Shown piece after piece: positions 28,817 to 38,242 of a stretch of DNA of 64,000 nucleotides; the stretch's first letter is position 1; each line of letters opens with the position of its first letter. This DNA is from Myxococcus sp. (GTDB taxonomy: Bacteria; Myxococcota; Myxococcia; Myxococcales; Myxococcaceae): NCBI GenBank assembly GCA_014879945.1, contig JACSRE010000381.1, positions 17,122 through 81,121 of the forward strand. The letters are read 5' to 3'. The notes beneath the pieces were generated by a model. It searched no databases. It had not been told where the DNA came from and was given only the letters and a program-made list of their open reading frames with translations. The translations under genes and the position numbers were made by a program.

Positions 28817-30676
28817 ATGCGGTTGGTGAAAGTCGGGCTGGCGGCGGTGAACACCACGGTGGGCGCGTTCAGCGCCAACGTCGAGCGCGCCGTCTCGCTC
28901 GCCAGACAGCTCTCCGCGCAGCAGACCAGCATCGCCGTCTTCCCCGAACAGTGCGTCGCCGGCTACCCGGCGGAAGACCTGGTGCAGTGGCAGGCCTTCG
29001 TCGACCGCCAGTGGACCGAGCTGCTGCGCTTCGCGAGCGAGACGGCGGGGCTCCCCATGGTGTCGGTGCTGGGGGTGGCCATCGCGCACCGGGGGCTGCG
29101 CTACAACTGCGCCGCGGTGGTGGGCGGCGGGCGCGTCTGGGGCCTGGTGCCGAAGGAGAAGCTGCCCACCTACAACATCTTCTACGAGGGCCGCACCTTC
29201 GCGCGCGGCTCGGCGGGCATGAAGGAGGAGCACCAGGGCGTGCCGTTTGGTGACTTCCTCTTCCAGTGCGACTTCGGCTGCGTGGGCGTCGAGGTGTGTG
29301 AAGACCTCTGGAGCGCCGACGGGCCGATGAAGCGCCGCGCGTACTCGGGCGCCGAGCTCATCTGCAACGTCTCGTCTTCGCCGTTCCGCATCGGCGTCGA
29401 GGGCACGCGCCGTGAGCTCGTCTCGACGCGCGCGGGCGACCACCAGTGCACCATCGCGTACGCCAACCAGGTGGGCGCGCAAGACGGGCTCATCTTCGAC
29501 GGCGGCGGCTTCGTCAACCAGAACGGGCGCATGGCGCTCGAGCTGCCGCGCTTTCAGCAGACCTGCGGCGCGGCGGTGGTCGACCTCGAGCGCACCACGC
29601 GGCTGCGCACCGAGAACACCACCTGGCGCGACGACCGCAAGAGCTGGGCGATGGAGAAGCCCGCGGTGCCCGTCATCGCCGTCGCCGTCACCACGAAACG
29701 AGCCGGCCTCACCTACCCCTTCCCGGCCCACCGCAGCTTCTTCCTCCCCGCGCCCGAGCCCCGGCGCACGCCGAAGGAGCAGTACTGCGAAGACCTGCTC
29801 GACGCGCTCGCGATGGGCATCGGCGACTACTACGAGAAGACGAAGGGCTTCACGCGGCTGGGCGTCGCGCTCTCGGGCGGGCGCGACTCGCTGTTGACGC
29901 TCCTCATCGCGCACCGCTACGCCAGCCGCGCCGACGTGCCCATCGAGGTGTTCTCGATGCCCACGCGCTACTCGTCGGAGGGCACCCGCGCCGCCGCGGC
30001 CCTCATCGCGAAGGAGCTGGGCGTGCGCTTCAGCGAGGTGTCCATCGACGAGGCCTTCGAGCGCGAGCTGGCGGCGGCGAAAGAGATGCTGGGGCCCGGC
30101 AGGGAGCTGACGCCCATCACGCAGCAGAACGTGCAGGCGCGGCTGCGGGCGCAGCGCATGTGGAACTGGGCCAACAGCTCGGGCGGCCTCTTCCTCCAGA
30201 CGGGCAACATGTCGGAGAAGGCGGTCGGCTACACCACCATCGGCGGCGACCTGATGGGCGCGCTGGCGGTCATCGCGAACCTGCCCAAGACGGTGGTGAT
30301 GTTCCTGCTCGAGCACCTCTTCGAGAAGCACGGCTACGCGGGCATCAAGGCGGTGACGGCGAAGCCCGCGGGGCCCGAGCTCGCGCCCAACCAGGTCGGC
30401 GAAGAGGAGCTGATGCCCTTCCCCATCCTCGACGCGTGCTTCCACCTCTTCGCGGGCGAGAAGCTGTCGCCGGCCGACGTGACGACGGCGGTGACGACGA
30501 TGTTCCCCGAGGTGCCCGCGCCGGTGCTGGCCACCTACGTCACCCGCTTCGTGAAGCTCTTCACGGTGAGCATCTACAAGTGGGTGCAGTCGCCCATCTC
30601 GCTGCACGTCGGCGCGCTGGACCTCGACCGCGAGCGCGCGCTGCAGCTGCCGGTGGTGACGCGCACGGAGTGGTGA
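28817..30676 (+). CDS. nadE: Glutamine-dependent NAD(+) synthetase
   Basis: N-terminal nitrilase domain (FPEQCVAGYPAEDL, GVEVCEDLW); synthetase P-loop VALSGGRDSLLTLLIA; FLQTGNMSEKAVGYTTIGGDLMGALAVI. Confidence 0.96.
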   Translation: MRLVKVGLAAVNTTVGAFSANVERAVSLARQLSAQQTSIAVFPEQCVAGYPAEDLVQWQAFVDRQWTELLRFASETAGLPMVSVLGVAIAHRGLRYNCAAVVGGGRVWGLVPKEKLPTYNIFYEGRTFARGSAGMKEEHQGVPFGDFLFQCDFGCVGVEVCEDLWSADGPMKRRAYSGAELICNVSSSPFRIGVEGTRRELVSTRAGDHQCTIAYANQVGAQDGLIFDGGGFVNQNGRMALELPRFQQTCGAAVVDLERTTRLRTENTTWRDDRKSWAMEKPAVPVIAVAVTTKRAGLTYPFPAHRSFFLPAPEPRRTPKEQYCEDLLDALAMGIGDYYEKTKGFTRLGVALSGGRDSLLTLLIAHRYASRADVPIEVFSMPTRYSSEGTRAAAALIAKELGVRFSEVSIDEAFERELAAAKEMLGPGRELTPITQQNVQARLRAQRMWNWANSSGGLFLQTGNMSEKAVGYTTIGGDLMGALAVIANLPKTVVMFLLEHLFEKHGYAGIKAVTAKPAGPELAPNQVGEEELMPFPILDACFHLFAGEKLSPADVTTAVTTMFPEVPAPVLATYVTRFVKLFTVSIYKWVQSPISLHVGALDLDRERALQLPVVTRTEW

Positions 30677-30837
30677 GCGTCGTCGGCTGACCGCGCCGGA
30701 CGCAGGGTGGCGCCCTCCGTCGCGACGGGCGAGCGCCTCCACGCCGGGCCGCGCAGCTTCTGCGCGCGCCGCTTCCGTCACCAGTCGGTCATGCCCGCCC
30801 CGTCGGCCGCCGCGCGACCGCTACGGTGTTCGACGTC

Positions 30838-32196
30838 ATGACGCCCCTGAGAGCCGAGCTGCTGGAGCGCTACGGGACCCGCCCCGTTCCCCGCTACACC
30901 TCGTACCCGCCCGCCAACCACTGGCGCGCGCTGAGCGAGCCCTCGTGGCCGGCGCAGGTGCTGGGCGCGATTCGACGGCCGCTCTCGCTCTACGTGCACG
31001 TGCCCTTCTGCAAGTCGCTGTGCTGGTACTGCGGCTGCAACATGCTCATCGACCACCGGGGCGAGCTGGTGGAGCGCTACCTGTCGGCCCTCGAGCGTGA
31101 GTTCGAGCTGGTGTCGCAGCGGCTCCCGGCGAACCGCGAGGTCGTTCAGGTGCACCTCGGCGGCGGCACGCCCACGCACCTCGGGCCCGCGCAGCTCGAG
31201 CGGTTGATCGGCGCCCTGCGCTCCCGGTTCCCCTGGGCGGCCGACGTCGAGGCCTCCATCGAGGTGCACCCGCCCGTCACCACCGTCGCCCAGCTCGAGA
31301 CGCTCGCGCGGCTCGGCTTCAACCGCCTCTCGATGGGCGTGCAGGACTTCGACGCCCAGGTGCAGTCGCGCGTCAACCGGCACCAGCCCTTCGCGCAGAC
31401 CCGCGACCTGGTGGCCTCGGCCCGCGCGCTGGGCTTCGAGCGCGTGAACCTGGACCTGATGTACGGCCTGCCGCTGCAGACGGTGGAGCGCTTCGCCACG
31501 ACGCTCGAGCTGGTCAAGCAGCTCGACCCCGACCGCCTGGCGCTCTTCGGCTACGCGCACATGCCGACGCTCAAGAAGCACCAGCGGCTGATCGACGCCA
31601 ACGAGCTCCCGAAGGCCGACGGCCGGCTCGCGCTGCTCGAGCTGGCCATCACCACCCTCGAGCAGGCCGGCTACACGCTCATCGGCCTCGACCACTTCTC
31701 GCGCTCGCACGACGAGCTGGTGAAGGCGCGCGCCAACGGAACGCTGCGCCGCAACTTCATGGGCTACACCACCTGCCGTGACAGCGAGGTGGTCGCGTTC
31801 GGCCCGTCGGCCATCTCGGAGGTCGAGGGCACCTTCCTCCAGAACCAGCACGACGTTCGCGCGTGGTGTGGCGCGCTCGAGGCCGGGCAGCTCGCCGTCA
31901 CCCGCGGGTGGGCGCCGACCGCCGACGACGACGTTCGACGCGCCCTCATCATGCAGCTGTTCTGTCAGCTCGACGTCGACACCCGGGCCTTCGGCGCCGC
32001 GCACGGCATCGACTTCGAGGCCTACTTCGCCGACGAGCTGACGCGCCTGGGCGAGCTGGAGCAGGACGGCCTGGTGCGACGGCGGCCCGGGCACCTCACC
32101 CTCACCGCCGAGGGGCAGCTGCTGCTGCGCAACGTCGCCAGCGTCTTCGACGCGTACCTGAAGGGCCCGCCGAAGACCCACGCGCCGGCGGTGTGA
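30838..32196 (+). CDS. hemN: Oxygen-independent coproporphyrinogen III oxidase
   Basis: PRYTSYPPANHW, PFCKSLCWYCGCN, HLGGGTPTHL, GVQDFDAQVQSRVNRHQP, DHFSRSHDELVKA: true HemN rather than HemW. Confidence 0.95.
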   Translation: MTPLRAELLERYGTRPVPRYTSYPPANHWRALSEPSWPAQVLGAIRRPLSLYVHVPFCKSLCWYCGCNMLIDHRGELVERYLSALEREFELVSQRLPANREVVQVHLGGGTPTHLGPAQLERLIGALRSRFPWAADVEASIEVHPPVTTVAQLETLARLGFNRLSMGVQDFDAQVQSRVNRHQPFAQTRDLVASARALGFERVNLDLMYGLPLQTVERFATTLELVKQLDPDRLALFGYAHMPTLKKHQRLIDANELPKADGRLALLELAITTLEQAGYTLIGLDHFSRSHDELVKARANGTLRRNFMGYTTCRDSEVVAFGPSAISEVEGTFLQNQHDVRAWCGALEAGQLAVTRGWAPTADDDVRRALIMQLFCQLDVDTRAFGAAHGIDFEAYFADELTRLGELEQDGLVRRRPGHLTLTAEGQLLLRNVASVFDAYLKGPPKTHAPAV

Positions 32197-32205
32197 GGCG
32201 CGCCG

Positions 32206-33180
32206 TCAGCGCAGCCCGGCGCGGCGACGCGCGTCGTACGAGACGATCAAGTCGGCGCCGGCGCGGCGCAACGACACCAGCAGCTCGGTCATCGCGCGCT
32301 CGAAGTCGAGCAGGCCCTTGTCGGCCGCGGCGCGCACCATCGCGTACTCCCCCGACACCTGGTACGCGACGAGCGGGTGGAGCGTGCGCTCGCGCGCGTC
32401 ACGAATGAGGTCGAGGTTCGACATCGCGGGCTTCACCAGCAGCAGGTCGGCGCCCTCGTCGACGTCGAGCATCAGCTCACGCAGGGCCTCGCGGCGGTTG
32501 TGCGCGGGCATCTGGTACGAGGCGCGGTCGCCGAAGGCCGGGGCGCTGTGCGCGGCCGCCCGGAACGGCCCGTAGAGCGCCGAGGCCATCTTGATGGCGT
32601 ACGAGACGATGCCCACGTCCTGGCACTTCGCCTCGTCGAGGGCGGCGCGAAGGGCGCCGACGCGGCCGTCCATCATGTCGCTGGGGCAGACGAAGTCGAC
32701 GCCGGCCTTCGCCAGCAGCACCGCCAGCTCGGCCAGCTTCGGCAGGGTCGCGTCGTTGACGATGTGCTGGCCCTCGACGACCCCGCAGTGGCCGTGCTCG
32801 GTGAGGCTGCACAGGCACACGTCTGCCATCAGCACCACCTCGGGCGTCACCCGGCGCGTCAGCGCGATGGCCTCGAGGTACTCGTGGAGCGGCTCGGCCA
32901 GCGGCTGCGCCTGGTCCCACTTCGCGTCGGGGACGCCGAAGAGCATCACCCCGCCCACGCCGGCGCGGTGGAGCTGCTGCACCTCTTCGGCCAGCACGTC
33001 GCCGCTGAGCTGCCACAGCCCGCTGCCCGCCGACGTCTCTCGCCTCACGCCCTTCCCGTTCACCACGAAGTACGGCTGCACCAGGTGCTCGAGCCCCACG
33101 TCGACCTCTCTGAAGAGCCGACGAATCGCGGGCGTTCGGCGCAGGCGGCGCAGGCGGGTCGCGGGGAAGGCTTCAGGCAT
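32206..33180 (-). CDS. hemB: Delta-aminolevulinic acid dehydratase
   Basis: RLRRTPAIRRLFREV; DVCLCSLTEHGHCG zinc site; VCPSDMMDGRVGALR; LVKPAMSNLDLIRD. Confidence 0.97.
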   Translation of the reverse strand: MPEAFPATRLRRLRRTPAIRRLFREVDVGLEHLVQPYFVVNGKGVRRETSAGSGLWQLSGDVLAEEVQQLHRAGVGGVMLFGVPDAKWDQAQPLAEPLHEYLEAIALTRRVTPEVVLMADVCLCSLTEHGHCGVVEGQHIVNDATLPKLAELAVLLAKAGVDFVCPSDMMDGRVGALRAALDEAKCQDVGIVSYAIKMASALYGPFRAAAHSAPAFGDRASYQMPAHNRREALRELMLDVDEGADLLLVKPAMSNLDLIRDARERTLHPLVAYQVSGEYAMVRAAADKGLLDFERAMTELLVSLRRAGADLIVSYDARRRAGLR

Positions 33181-33883
33181 GGCGGGGCTCCAGGGCAGAG
33201 AGGGCTTCGGTGAGCGGCCTCGCGCGGTCGGCCAGCTCCGCGGCGGGGAAGAAGGCGCGCGCGGCGGTGAGCGTCGACTCGCCACAGCACACCACCCGCT
33301 CGGGCGACCGGGGCTGCGCGGCGAAGAAGTTGGAGACGGCCGAGGGGCTCGCGAAGAAGGCCCCGAAGCGAGCCGGGAGCGCCTTGAGCTGCGACTCCAG
33401 CGCGGGCGGGGCGCGCGTCTGGTAGACGATGGAGCGGGTGACGGGCCCCAGGGCCGAGAGCCGCTGCACGGCCTCCTGCTGCTCGGCGCTCGCGGCCCCG
33501 GCGTCGCTCGTCGGGTACCAGAAGACGGGGTCTGAGACGCCGCGGTGGGCCAGGCGCTCCTCGATGGCGCGCGCGAGCGCCACCACGCCGCCGAAGCCCT
33601 CGACGGTGGGCCGGCCGCCACGCTCGCGCAGCAGCCGCGAGGTGGTGGGCGCGATGGCGGCCAGCTCGTCGGGGCGAACCGAGGGCAGCACCGCCGCCAC
33701 CGCGTCGACGGCGCTGGGGCTGGTCAGCACCACCACCCGGTGGCCCTCGGGCCGCCAGCGCGGCACCGGCAGCAGCGCGCGCTCGATGCAGGGCAGCGCG
33801 AACGCGTCGACGCCAGCGGCCCGCAGCGCCTCGGTCACCCGGCGGGCGTCGGCGTCAGCGCGGGTGATGGCCCAGGGCAACAC
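33173..33883 (-). CDS. hemD: Uroporphyrinogen-III synthase
   Basis: VVLTSPSAVDAVAAVLP; AFFASPSAVSNFFA; overlaps hemB start by 8 nt. Confidence 0.85.
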   Translation of the reverse strand: MLPWAITRADADARRVTEALRAAGVDAFALPCIERALLPVPRWRPEGHRVVVLTSPSAVDAVAAVLPSVRPDELAAIAPTTSRLLRERGGRPTVEGFGGVVALARAIEERLAHRGVSDPVFWYPTSDAGAASAEQQEAVQRLSALGPVTRSIVYQTRAPPALESQLKALPARFGAFFASPSAVSNFFAAQPRSPERVVCCGESTLTAARAFFPAAELADRARPLTEALSALEPRHA

Positions 33884-33975
33884 CCCACGAGTTCTACGCC
33901 CCGCCAGCGCCGGGCCGGCTCCGACATGACGGAGTTGTGACGAAGCCCGCCCGCCGGTTGGCTACTCATCACACC

Positions 33976-35016
33976 ATGGACAGACGCCAACGCTTCCTCG
34001 CCGCGCTCGCGCGTCAGCCGGTCGACCGGCCACCGGTGTGGTTGATGCGCCAGGCGGGGCGCTACCTGTCGGGCTACCGGGCGGTGCGCGCGGAGCACGG
34101 CTTCTGGGAGGTGTGCCGCACGCCCGAGCTCTCGACGCGCGTGGCCCTCGAGCCGCTCCAGCGCTTCGCCCTCGACGCGGCCATCGTCTTCAGCGACATC
34201 CTCGTGGTGCCCGAGGCGCTGGGCGCGGGGGTGTCGTTCGAGAAGGGCGAGGGCCCGCTGTTCACGAACGTGCTGCGCAGCCGCGCCGACCTCGCGAAGT
34301 GGAACACCACCGGGCTGATGGAGCGCCTGGCCTACGTGCCCAACGCGGTGAAGCACCTGTCGCAGACGCTCGACGGCAGCCACGGCCTCCTCGGCTTCAC
34401 CGGCGCGCCCTTCACCCTCTTCGCCTACAGCGTGGAAGGCGGCGGCAGCGACGACTTCCGCCACGCGCGCGCGATGTTGGCCAGCGAGCCGGGCCTGGCG
34501 CGTGACGCGATGAACGTGCTGGCTGACGCCATCGTCGAGCTGGGCCTGGCCGAGCTCGCCGCCGGCGCCGACGCGGTGCAGCTGTTCGACACCTGGGGCG
34601 GGCTGCTGACGAAGGACGAGTACCGCGCGCACGTGGTGCCGCCGCTCAACCGCGCGGCCTCGAAGCTCCGCGCGAGCGGCAAGCCCGTCATCCTCTTCAT
34701 CAAGGGCGGCATGCACCTGCTCGAGGTGCTCGAGGAGGTCGAGGTCGACGGCGTCTCGCTCGACTGGCGCACCTCGTTCACCGAGGCGCGCGCGGCCCTG
34801 CCCCACCACCTGCTGCAGGGGCAGCTCGACCCGGTGCTGCTCTTCGCGGGAGAAGAGGCCGTTCGGCAGCGCACCCGCGCGCTCCTCGACGAGCTCGACG
34901 CGCTGCCGGGCGGCAACCGCGGGTGCATCGTCAACCTCGGCCACGGAATCCTCCCGCAGACCCCCGAGCGCAGCGTGGCCGCGCTGTGTGAAGAGGTGGC
35001 GGCGCGCGCGCCATGA
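33976..35016 (+). CDS. hemE: Uroporphyrinogen decarboxylase
   Basis: RQPVDRPPVWLMRQAGRYLSGYR; FSDILVVPEALG; IVNLGHGILPQTP. Confidence 0.98.
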   Translation: MDRRQRFLAALARQPVDRPPVWLMRQAGRYLSGYRAVRAEHGFWEVCRTPELSTRVALEPLQRFALDAAIVFSDILVVPEALGAGVSFEKGEGPLFTNVLRSRADLAKWNTTGLMERLAYVPNAVKHLSQTLDGSHGLLGFTGAPFTLFAYSVEGGGSDDFRHARAMLASEPGLARDAMNVLADAIVELGLAELAAGADAVQLFDTWGGLLTKDEYRAHVVPPLNRAASKLRASGKPVILFIKGGMHLLEVLEEVEVDGVSLDWRTSFTEARAALPHHLLQGQLDPVLLFAGEEAVRQRTRALLDELDALPGGNRGCIVNLGHGILPQTPERSVAALCEEVAARAP

Positions 35017-36101
35017 CGCTGCCCGTCGCCGTCGTCGGCATGGACTTTCGCGAAGGGCCGTCGTCGGTCCGCGCGCAGCTCAAGGCGTTCGACGACTCGC
35101 CCGAGTCCCCGAGCGCCCGGCTCCGCGAGAGCCTCTTGTGCGAGGGCCTGGCGCGCATCGAGAGCTGCTCACGCATCGAGTGGGTCCTCTCGGCGCGAGA
35201 CCCGGCGTGGGCGGCCGCCCTGCTCAAGAGCGGGCTGCTCAAGGCGCTGGGCCCTTCGGGCGCGGGGCGGCGCATGCACGTGAAGCTGTCCACCGGCGCG
35301 CTCCACTACCTGCTGCGCGTCACCCTGGGCCTCGAGTCGGTCGCCGAGGGCGAGCACGCCATCGGCCGCCAGGTGCTCAAGGGCTTCGAGCAGGCCCACG
35401 CCGCCGGCACCACCGACCGCACGCTGCACCTGTGCTGGCACGCGCTGGGGCGGGTGCTCCAGGCGCGGAAAGAGACCGGCATCGGCTCGAGCGTCGGCAT
35501 TCAGTCGCTCGTCGTCGGCGAGCTGGGGAGCACCCCGAAGTCCGCCGAGGTGCAGCTGCTCGGCCGCGGAGAGATCGGCCGCCAGGTGCACAGCGCGCTC
35601 ACTCGCGAGGGCTTCGAGCGGGTGACGACCTTCGCGCGCGCCGAGCTGCCCCGCTTCCACGAGCGCGCCGCGAGGTCGGCGGTGGTGGTGGTGGCGACCG
35701 GCGGGCCCGCGCCGTGGCTCGAGCTGCCGCCGCGAACCGATTGGCCGCTGGTCATCGACGTCGGCGCCCCGGCGCAGGTGCTCGCGGCCGAGGGCTGGCG
35801 CGCGCTGGGCCTCGACGCGCTGCTGACGCGCCGGGGCCTCACCCTCGACGCCGAGGCCCTGGCCACCCTCCACACCCTCGCCGACGAAGGCACCGAGGGC
35901 CTGCGCGAGGCGCTCGAGTCGGCCCCGGGCCACCACGTGCTGCACGCCCTCGAGTCAGAGAAGCGCCGCTTCTTCGAAGACGACGTCGGCGCGATGTTGG
36001 CCGAGCTGCCGGCGAAGGAAGCGCGCCGGGTGGCCGAGACGCTGCGCGGCTTCACCCATCGACTGCTGGAAGTGACCCGGAGGGCTTCGCGTGTCCCGTG
36101 A
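35013..36101 (+). CDS. hemA: Glutamyl-tRNA reductase (divergent)
   Basis: Position between hemE and hemC; ARIESCSRIEWVL active-site region; LGLESVAEGEHAIGRQVLKGFEQA; GIGSSVGIQSLVV. Confidence 0.85.
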   Translation: MTLPVAVVGMDFREGPSSVRAQLKAFDDSPESPSARLRESLLCEGLARIESCSRIEWVLSARDPAWAAALLKSGLLKALGPSGAGRRMHVKLSTGALHYLLRVTLGLESVAEGEHAIGRQVLKGFEQAHAAGTTDRTLHLCWHALGRVLQARKETGIGSSVGIQSLVVGELGSTPKSAEVQLLGRGEIGRQVHSALTREGFERVTTFARAELPRFHERAARSAVVVVATGGPAPWLELPPRTDWPLVIDVGAPAQVLAAEGWRALGLDALLTRRGLTLDAEALATLHTLADEGTEGLREALESAPGHHVLHALESEKRRFFEDDVGAMLAELPAKEARRVAETLRGFTHRLLEVTRRASRVP

Positions 36102-36996
36102 GCTCAGGTTGGCGACGAGAGGCAGCGCGTTGGCGCGGTGGCAGACCGCGAAGGTGGCGGCGCTCCTCAACGGCCACTGCCGCGAGGTGGTCATCGAGAC
36201 CCGCGGCGACATCGACCAGGCCCCGGTGCTGGCCGGCCGCATGGAGAAGGGCTTCTTCACCGCCGAGCTCGAGCGCGCGCTCCACGACGGGAGCGTCGAC
36301 GTGGCGGTGCACTCGCTGAAGGACCTGCCGACGATTCAGCCCCCCGGCCTCTGCATCGGCGCGGTGCTCGAGCGCGCCGACCCGCGCGACTGGCTCCTGG
36401 TTCGCCGTGACGCCGTCGACCGCGCCGCGGCCGTGCCGGTGAGGCCGGGCGGCCGCGTGGGTGCGTCGTCGCTGCGGCGCATGGCGCTCTTGCGTCACCA
36501 CGCGAAGGAGCTGGTGCCCACGCCGCTGCGAGGCAACGTGCCCACCCGGGTGCGCAAGCTCGACGAGGGCGAGTACGAGGCCATCGTGCTGGCGGCGGCG
36601 GGCGTGTCGCGCCTGGGCCTCGACCTGACGCCCTTCGAGGTGTTCGCGCTGACGCCGACCGCCTGGGTGCCTGCGCCGGGGCAGGGCGCCATCGCGGTGC
36701 AGTGCCGAGACGACGACGCCGAGGTGCTCGCCCGGCTCGCCACCATCGAGCACGCCGAGAGCCGCCGTCGCGTCGACGTGGAGCGGGTGATGCTGCGCGC
36801 CTTCGAGGCCGGGTGCGCGAGCCCCTTCGGCGCCTTCCTCGCCGGCGCCCAGCTGCACGTGGGCCAGGAGCGCGAGGGCCGCTTCCTCGTCGCCCGCGCC
36901 GAGCTCGCCGCCCCGCTGACGCTCGAGCACGCCCAGGCCATGCTCCCCACCCTCGCTTTCCAGGAGACCCGCGATGCCGTCACTGAAGACCTCTGA
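36091..36996 (+). CDS. hemC: Hydroxymethylbilane synthase
   Basis: LRLATRGSALARWQT; VAVHSLKDLPT; FEAGCASPFGAF cofactor Cys. Confidence 0.97.
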   Translation: MSRELRLATRGSALARWQTAKVAALLNGHCREVVIETRGDIDQAPVLAGRMEKGFFTAELERALHDGSVDVAVHSLKDLPTIQPPGLCIGAVLERADPRDWLLVRRDAVDRAAAVPVRPGGRVGASSLRRMALLRHHAKELVPTPLRGNVPTRVRKLDEGEYEAIVLAAAGVSRLGLDLTPFEVFALTPTAWVPAPGQGAIAVQCRDDDAEVLARLATIEHAESRRRVDVERVMLRAFEAGCASPFGAFLAGAQLHVGQEREGRFLVARAELAAPLTLEHAQAMLPTLAFQETRDAVTEDL

Positions 36997-38242
36997 AGCG
37001 CTGTTCGAGCGGGCGCGGGGCCTCATGCCCGGCGGGGTGTCGAGCCCGGTGCGCGCGTTCGGCAAGGTGGGCGGCGTGCCGCGCTACGTCAGCAAGGCCC
37101 AGGGCCCCTGGCTGTGGGACGAAGACGGCAACCGGCTGCTCGACTTCTGCCTCGCGTGGGGCCCCAACATCCTCGGGCACGCGCACCCGGCCGTCGTCGA
37201 GGCGGTCACCTCGACGGCGCGCGACGGCCTCGCCTTCGGCACCCCGCACCGCAACGAGGTCGCGCTCGCCGAGCTGGTGCTCGAGGCCTTCCCGGAGCAC
37301 CAGCTGGTGCGCTTCGTCGTCTCGGGCACCGAGGCGGTGGCGACGGCGATGCGGCTCGCGCGCGGCGTCACCGGGCGGCCGCTCACGCTCAAGTTCACCG
37401 GCTGCTACCACGGCCACGTCGACAGCCTGCTGGTGAAGGCCGGCAGCGGCGTGGTGACGCAGGGCCTGTCGGACAGCAAGGGCGTTCCCGAAGGGCTCGC
37501 CGCGACGACGGTGGTGGTGCCGCTCGACGACGAGGCGGCGATGGCGGCGGCCTTCGAGCAGTACGGCCCGCGGCTGGCCGCGGCCATCGTCGAGCCGCTG
37601 CCCGCGAACAACGGCCTGCTCCTCCAGCGCAAGGCGTGGCTCGAGGCGCTGCGCGCGCAGTGCACGAAGCACGGAACGGTCCTCATCTTCGACGAGGTGA
37701 TCAACGGCTTCCGCTTCCACTTCGGCGGGTACGGGCGGCTGATGGGCGTGACGCCCGACCTGACGACGCTGGGGAAGATCGTCGGCGGCGGGCTCCCGGT
37801 GGCGGCGGTGGTGGGCAAGCGGGAGCTGCTCTCGGACCTCGCGCCGCTGGGCGCGGTGTACCAGGCGGGCACCATGGCCGGAAACCCGGTCGCCCTCGCG
37901 GCGGGCCTGGCCACGCTGACCGAGCTGCGCAGGCCCGGCACCTACGAAGGGCTCGAGGCCCTCGGCGCGCGGCTCGAGGCGCGGTGGAAGCAGCGCAGCC
38001 GGGGCATGGGGCTGCGCCGCGTGGGGTCGCTCTTCTGGCCCTGGCTCGACGCGAGCCTCCCGCCCACCACCGCCGAGGCCATCTCGCCCGAGGTGGCCGC
38101 GCGGTTCCACCAGTCGTACGCGCGCTGGCTCGACGAGGGCGTCTACCTGCCGCCGAGCGCGTACGAGGTGGGCTTCCTCTCGACGGCGCACACCCCGGCG
38201 CACGTCGATCGGTTGATCGACGTGCTGTTCCCGGAGGCGTGA
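36974..38242 (+). CDS. hemL: Glutamate-1-semialdehyde 2,1-aminomutase
   Basis: LMPGGVSSPVRAF; VSGTEAVATAMRLAR; GKIVGGGLPVAAVVGK (PLP Lys). Confidence 0.98.
   Translation: MPSLKTSEALFERARGLMPGGVSSPVRAFGKVGGVPRYVSKAQGPWLWDEDGNRLLDFCLAWGPNILGHAHPAVVEAVTSTARDGLAFGTPHRNEVALAELVLEAFPEHQLVRFVVSGTEAVATAMRLARGVTGRPLTLKFTGCYHGHVDSLLVKAGSGVVTQGLSDSKGVPEGLAATTVVVPLDDEAAMAAAFEQYGPRLAAAIVEPLPANNGLLLQRKAWLEALRAQCTKHGTVLIFDEVINGFRFHFGGYGRLMGVTPDLTTLGKIVGGGLPVAAVVGKRELLSDLAPLGAVYQAGTMAGNPVALAAGLATLTELRRPGTYEGLEALGARLEARWKQRSRGMGLRRVGSLFWPWLDASLPPTTAEAISPEVAARFHQSYARWLDEGVYLPPSAYEVGFLSTAHTPAHVDRLIDVLFPEA

Noticed and set aside
27629-30781. 1050-aa minus-strand ORF
   Set aside because: Antisense to nadE and neighbours; His/Arg/Glu-rich composition and no recognisable domains.
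30838-32196. HemW rather than HemN
   Set aside because: PRYTSYPPA N-terminus and CxxxCxYCGC motif are HemN-type.
35013-36101. hemA as a pseudogene
   Set aside because: Full-length open frame with retained catalytic Cys and coupled start/stop; divergent but intact.
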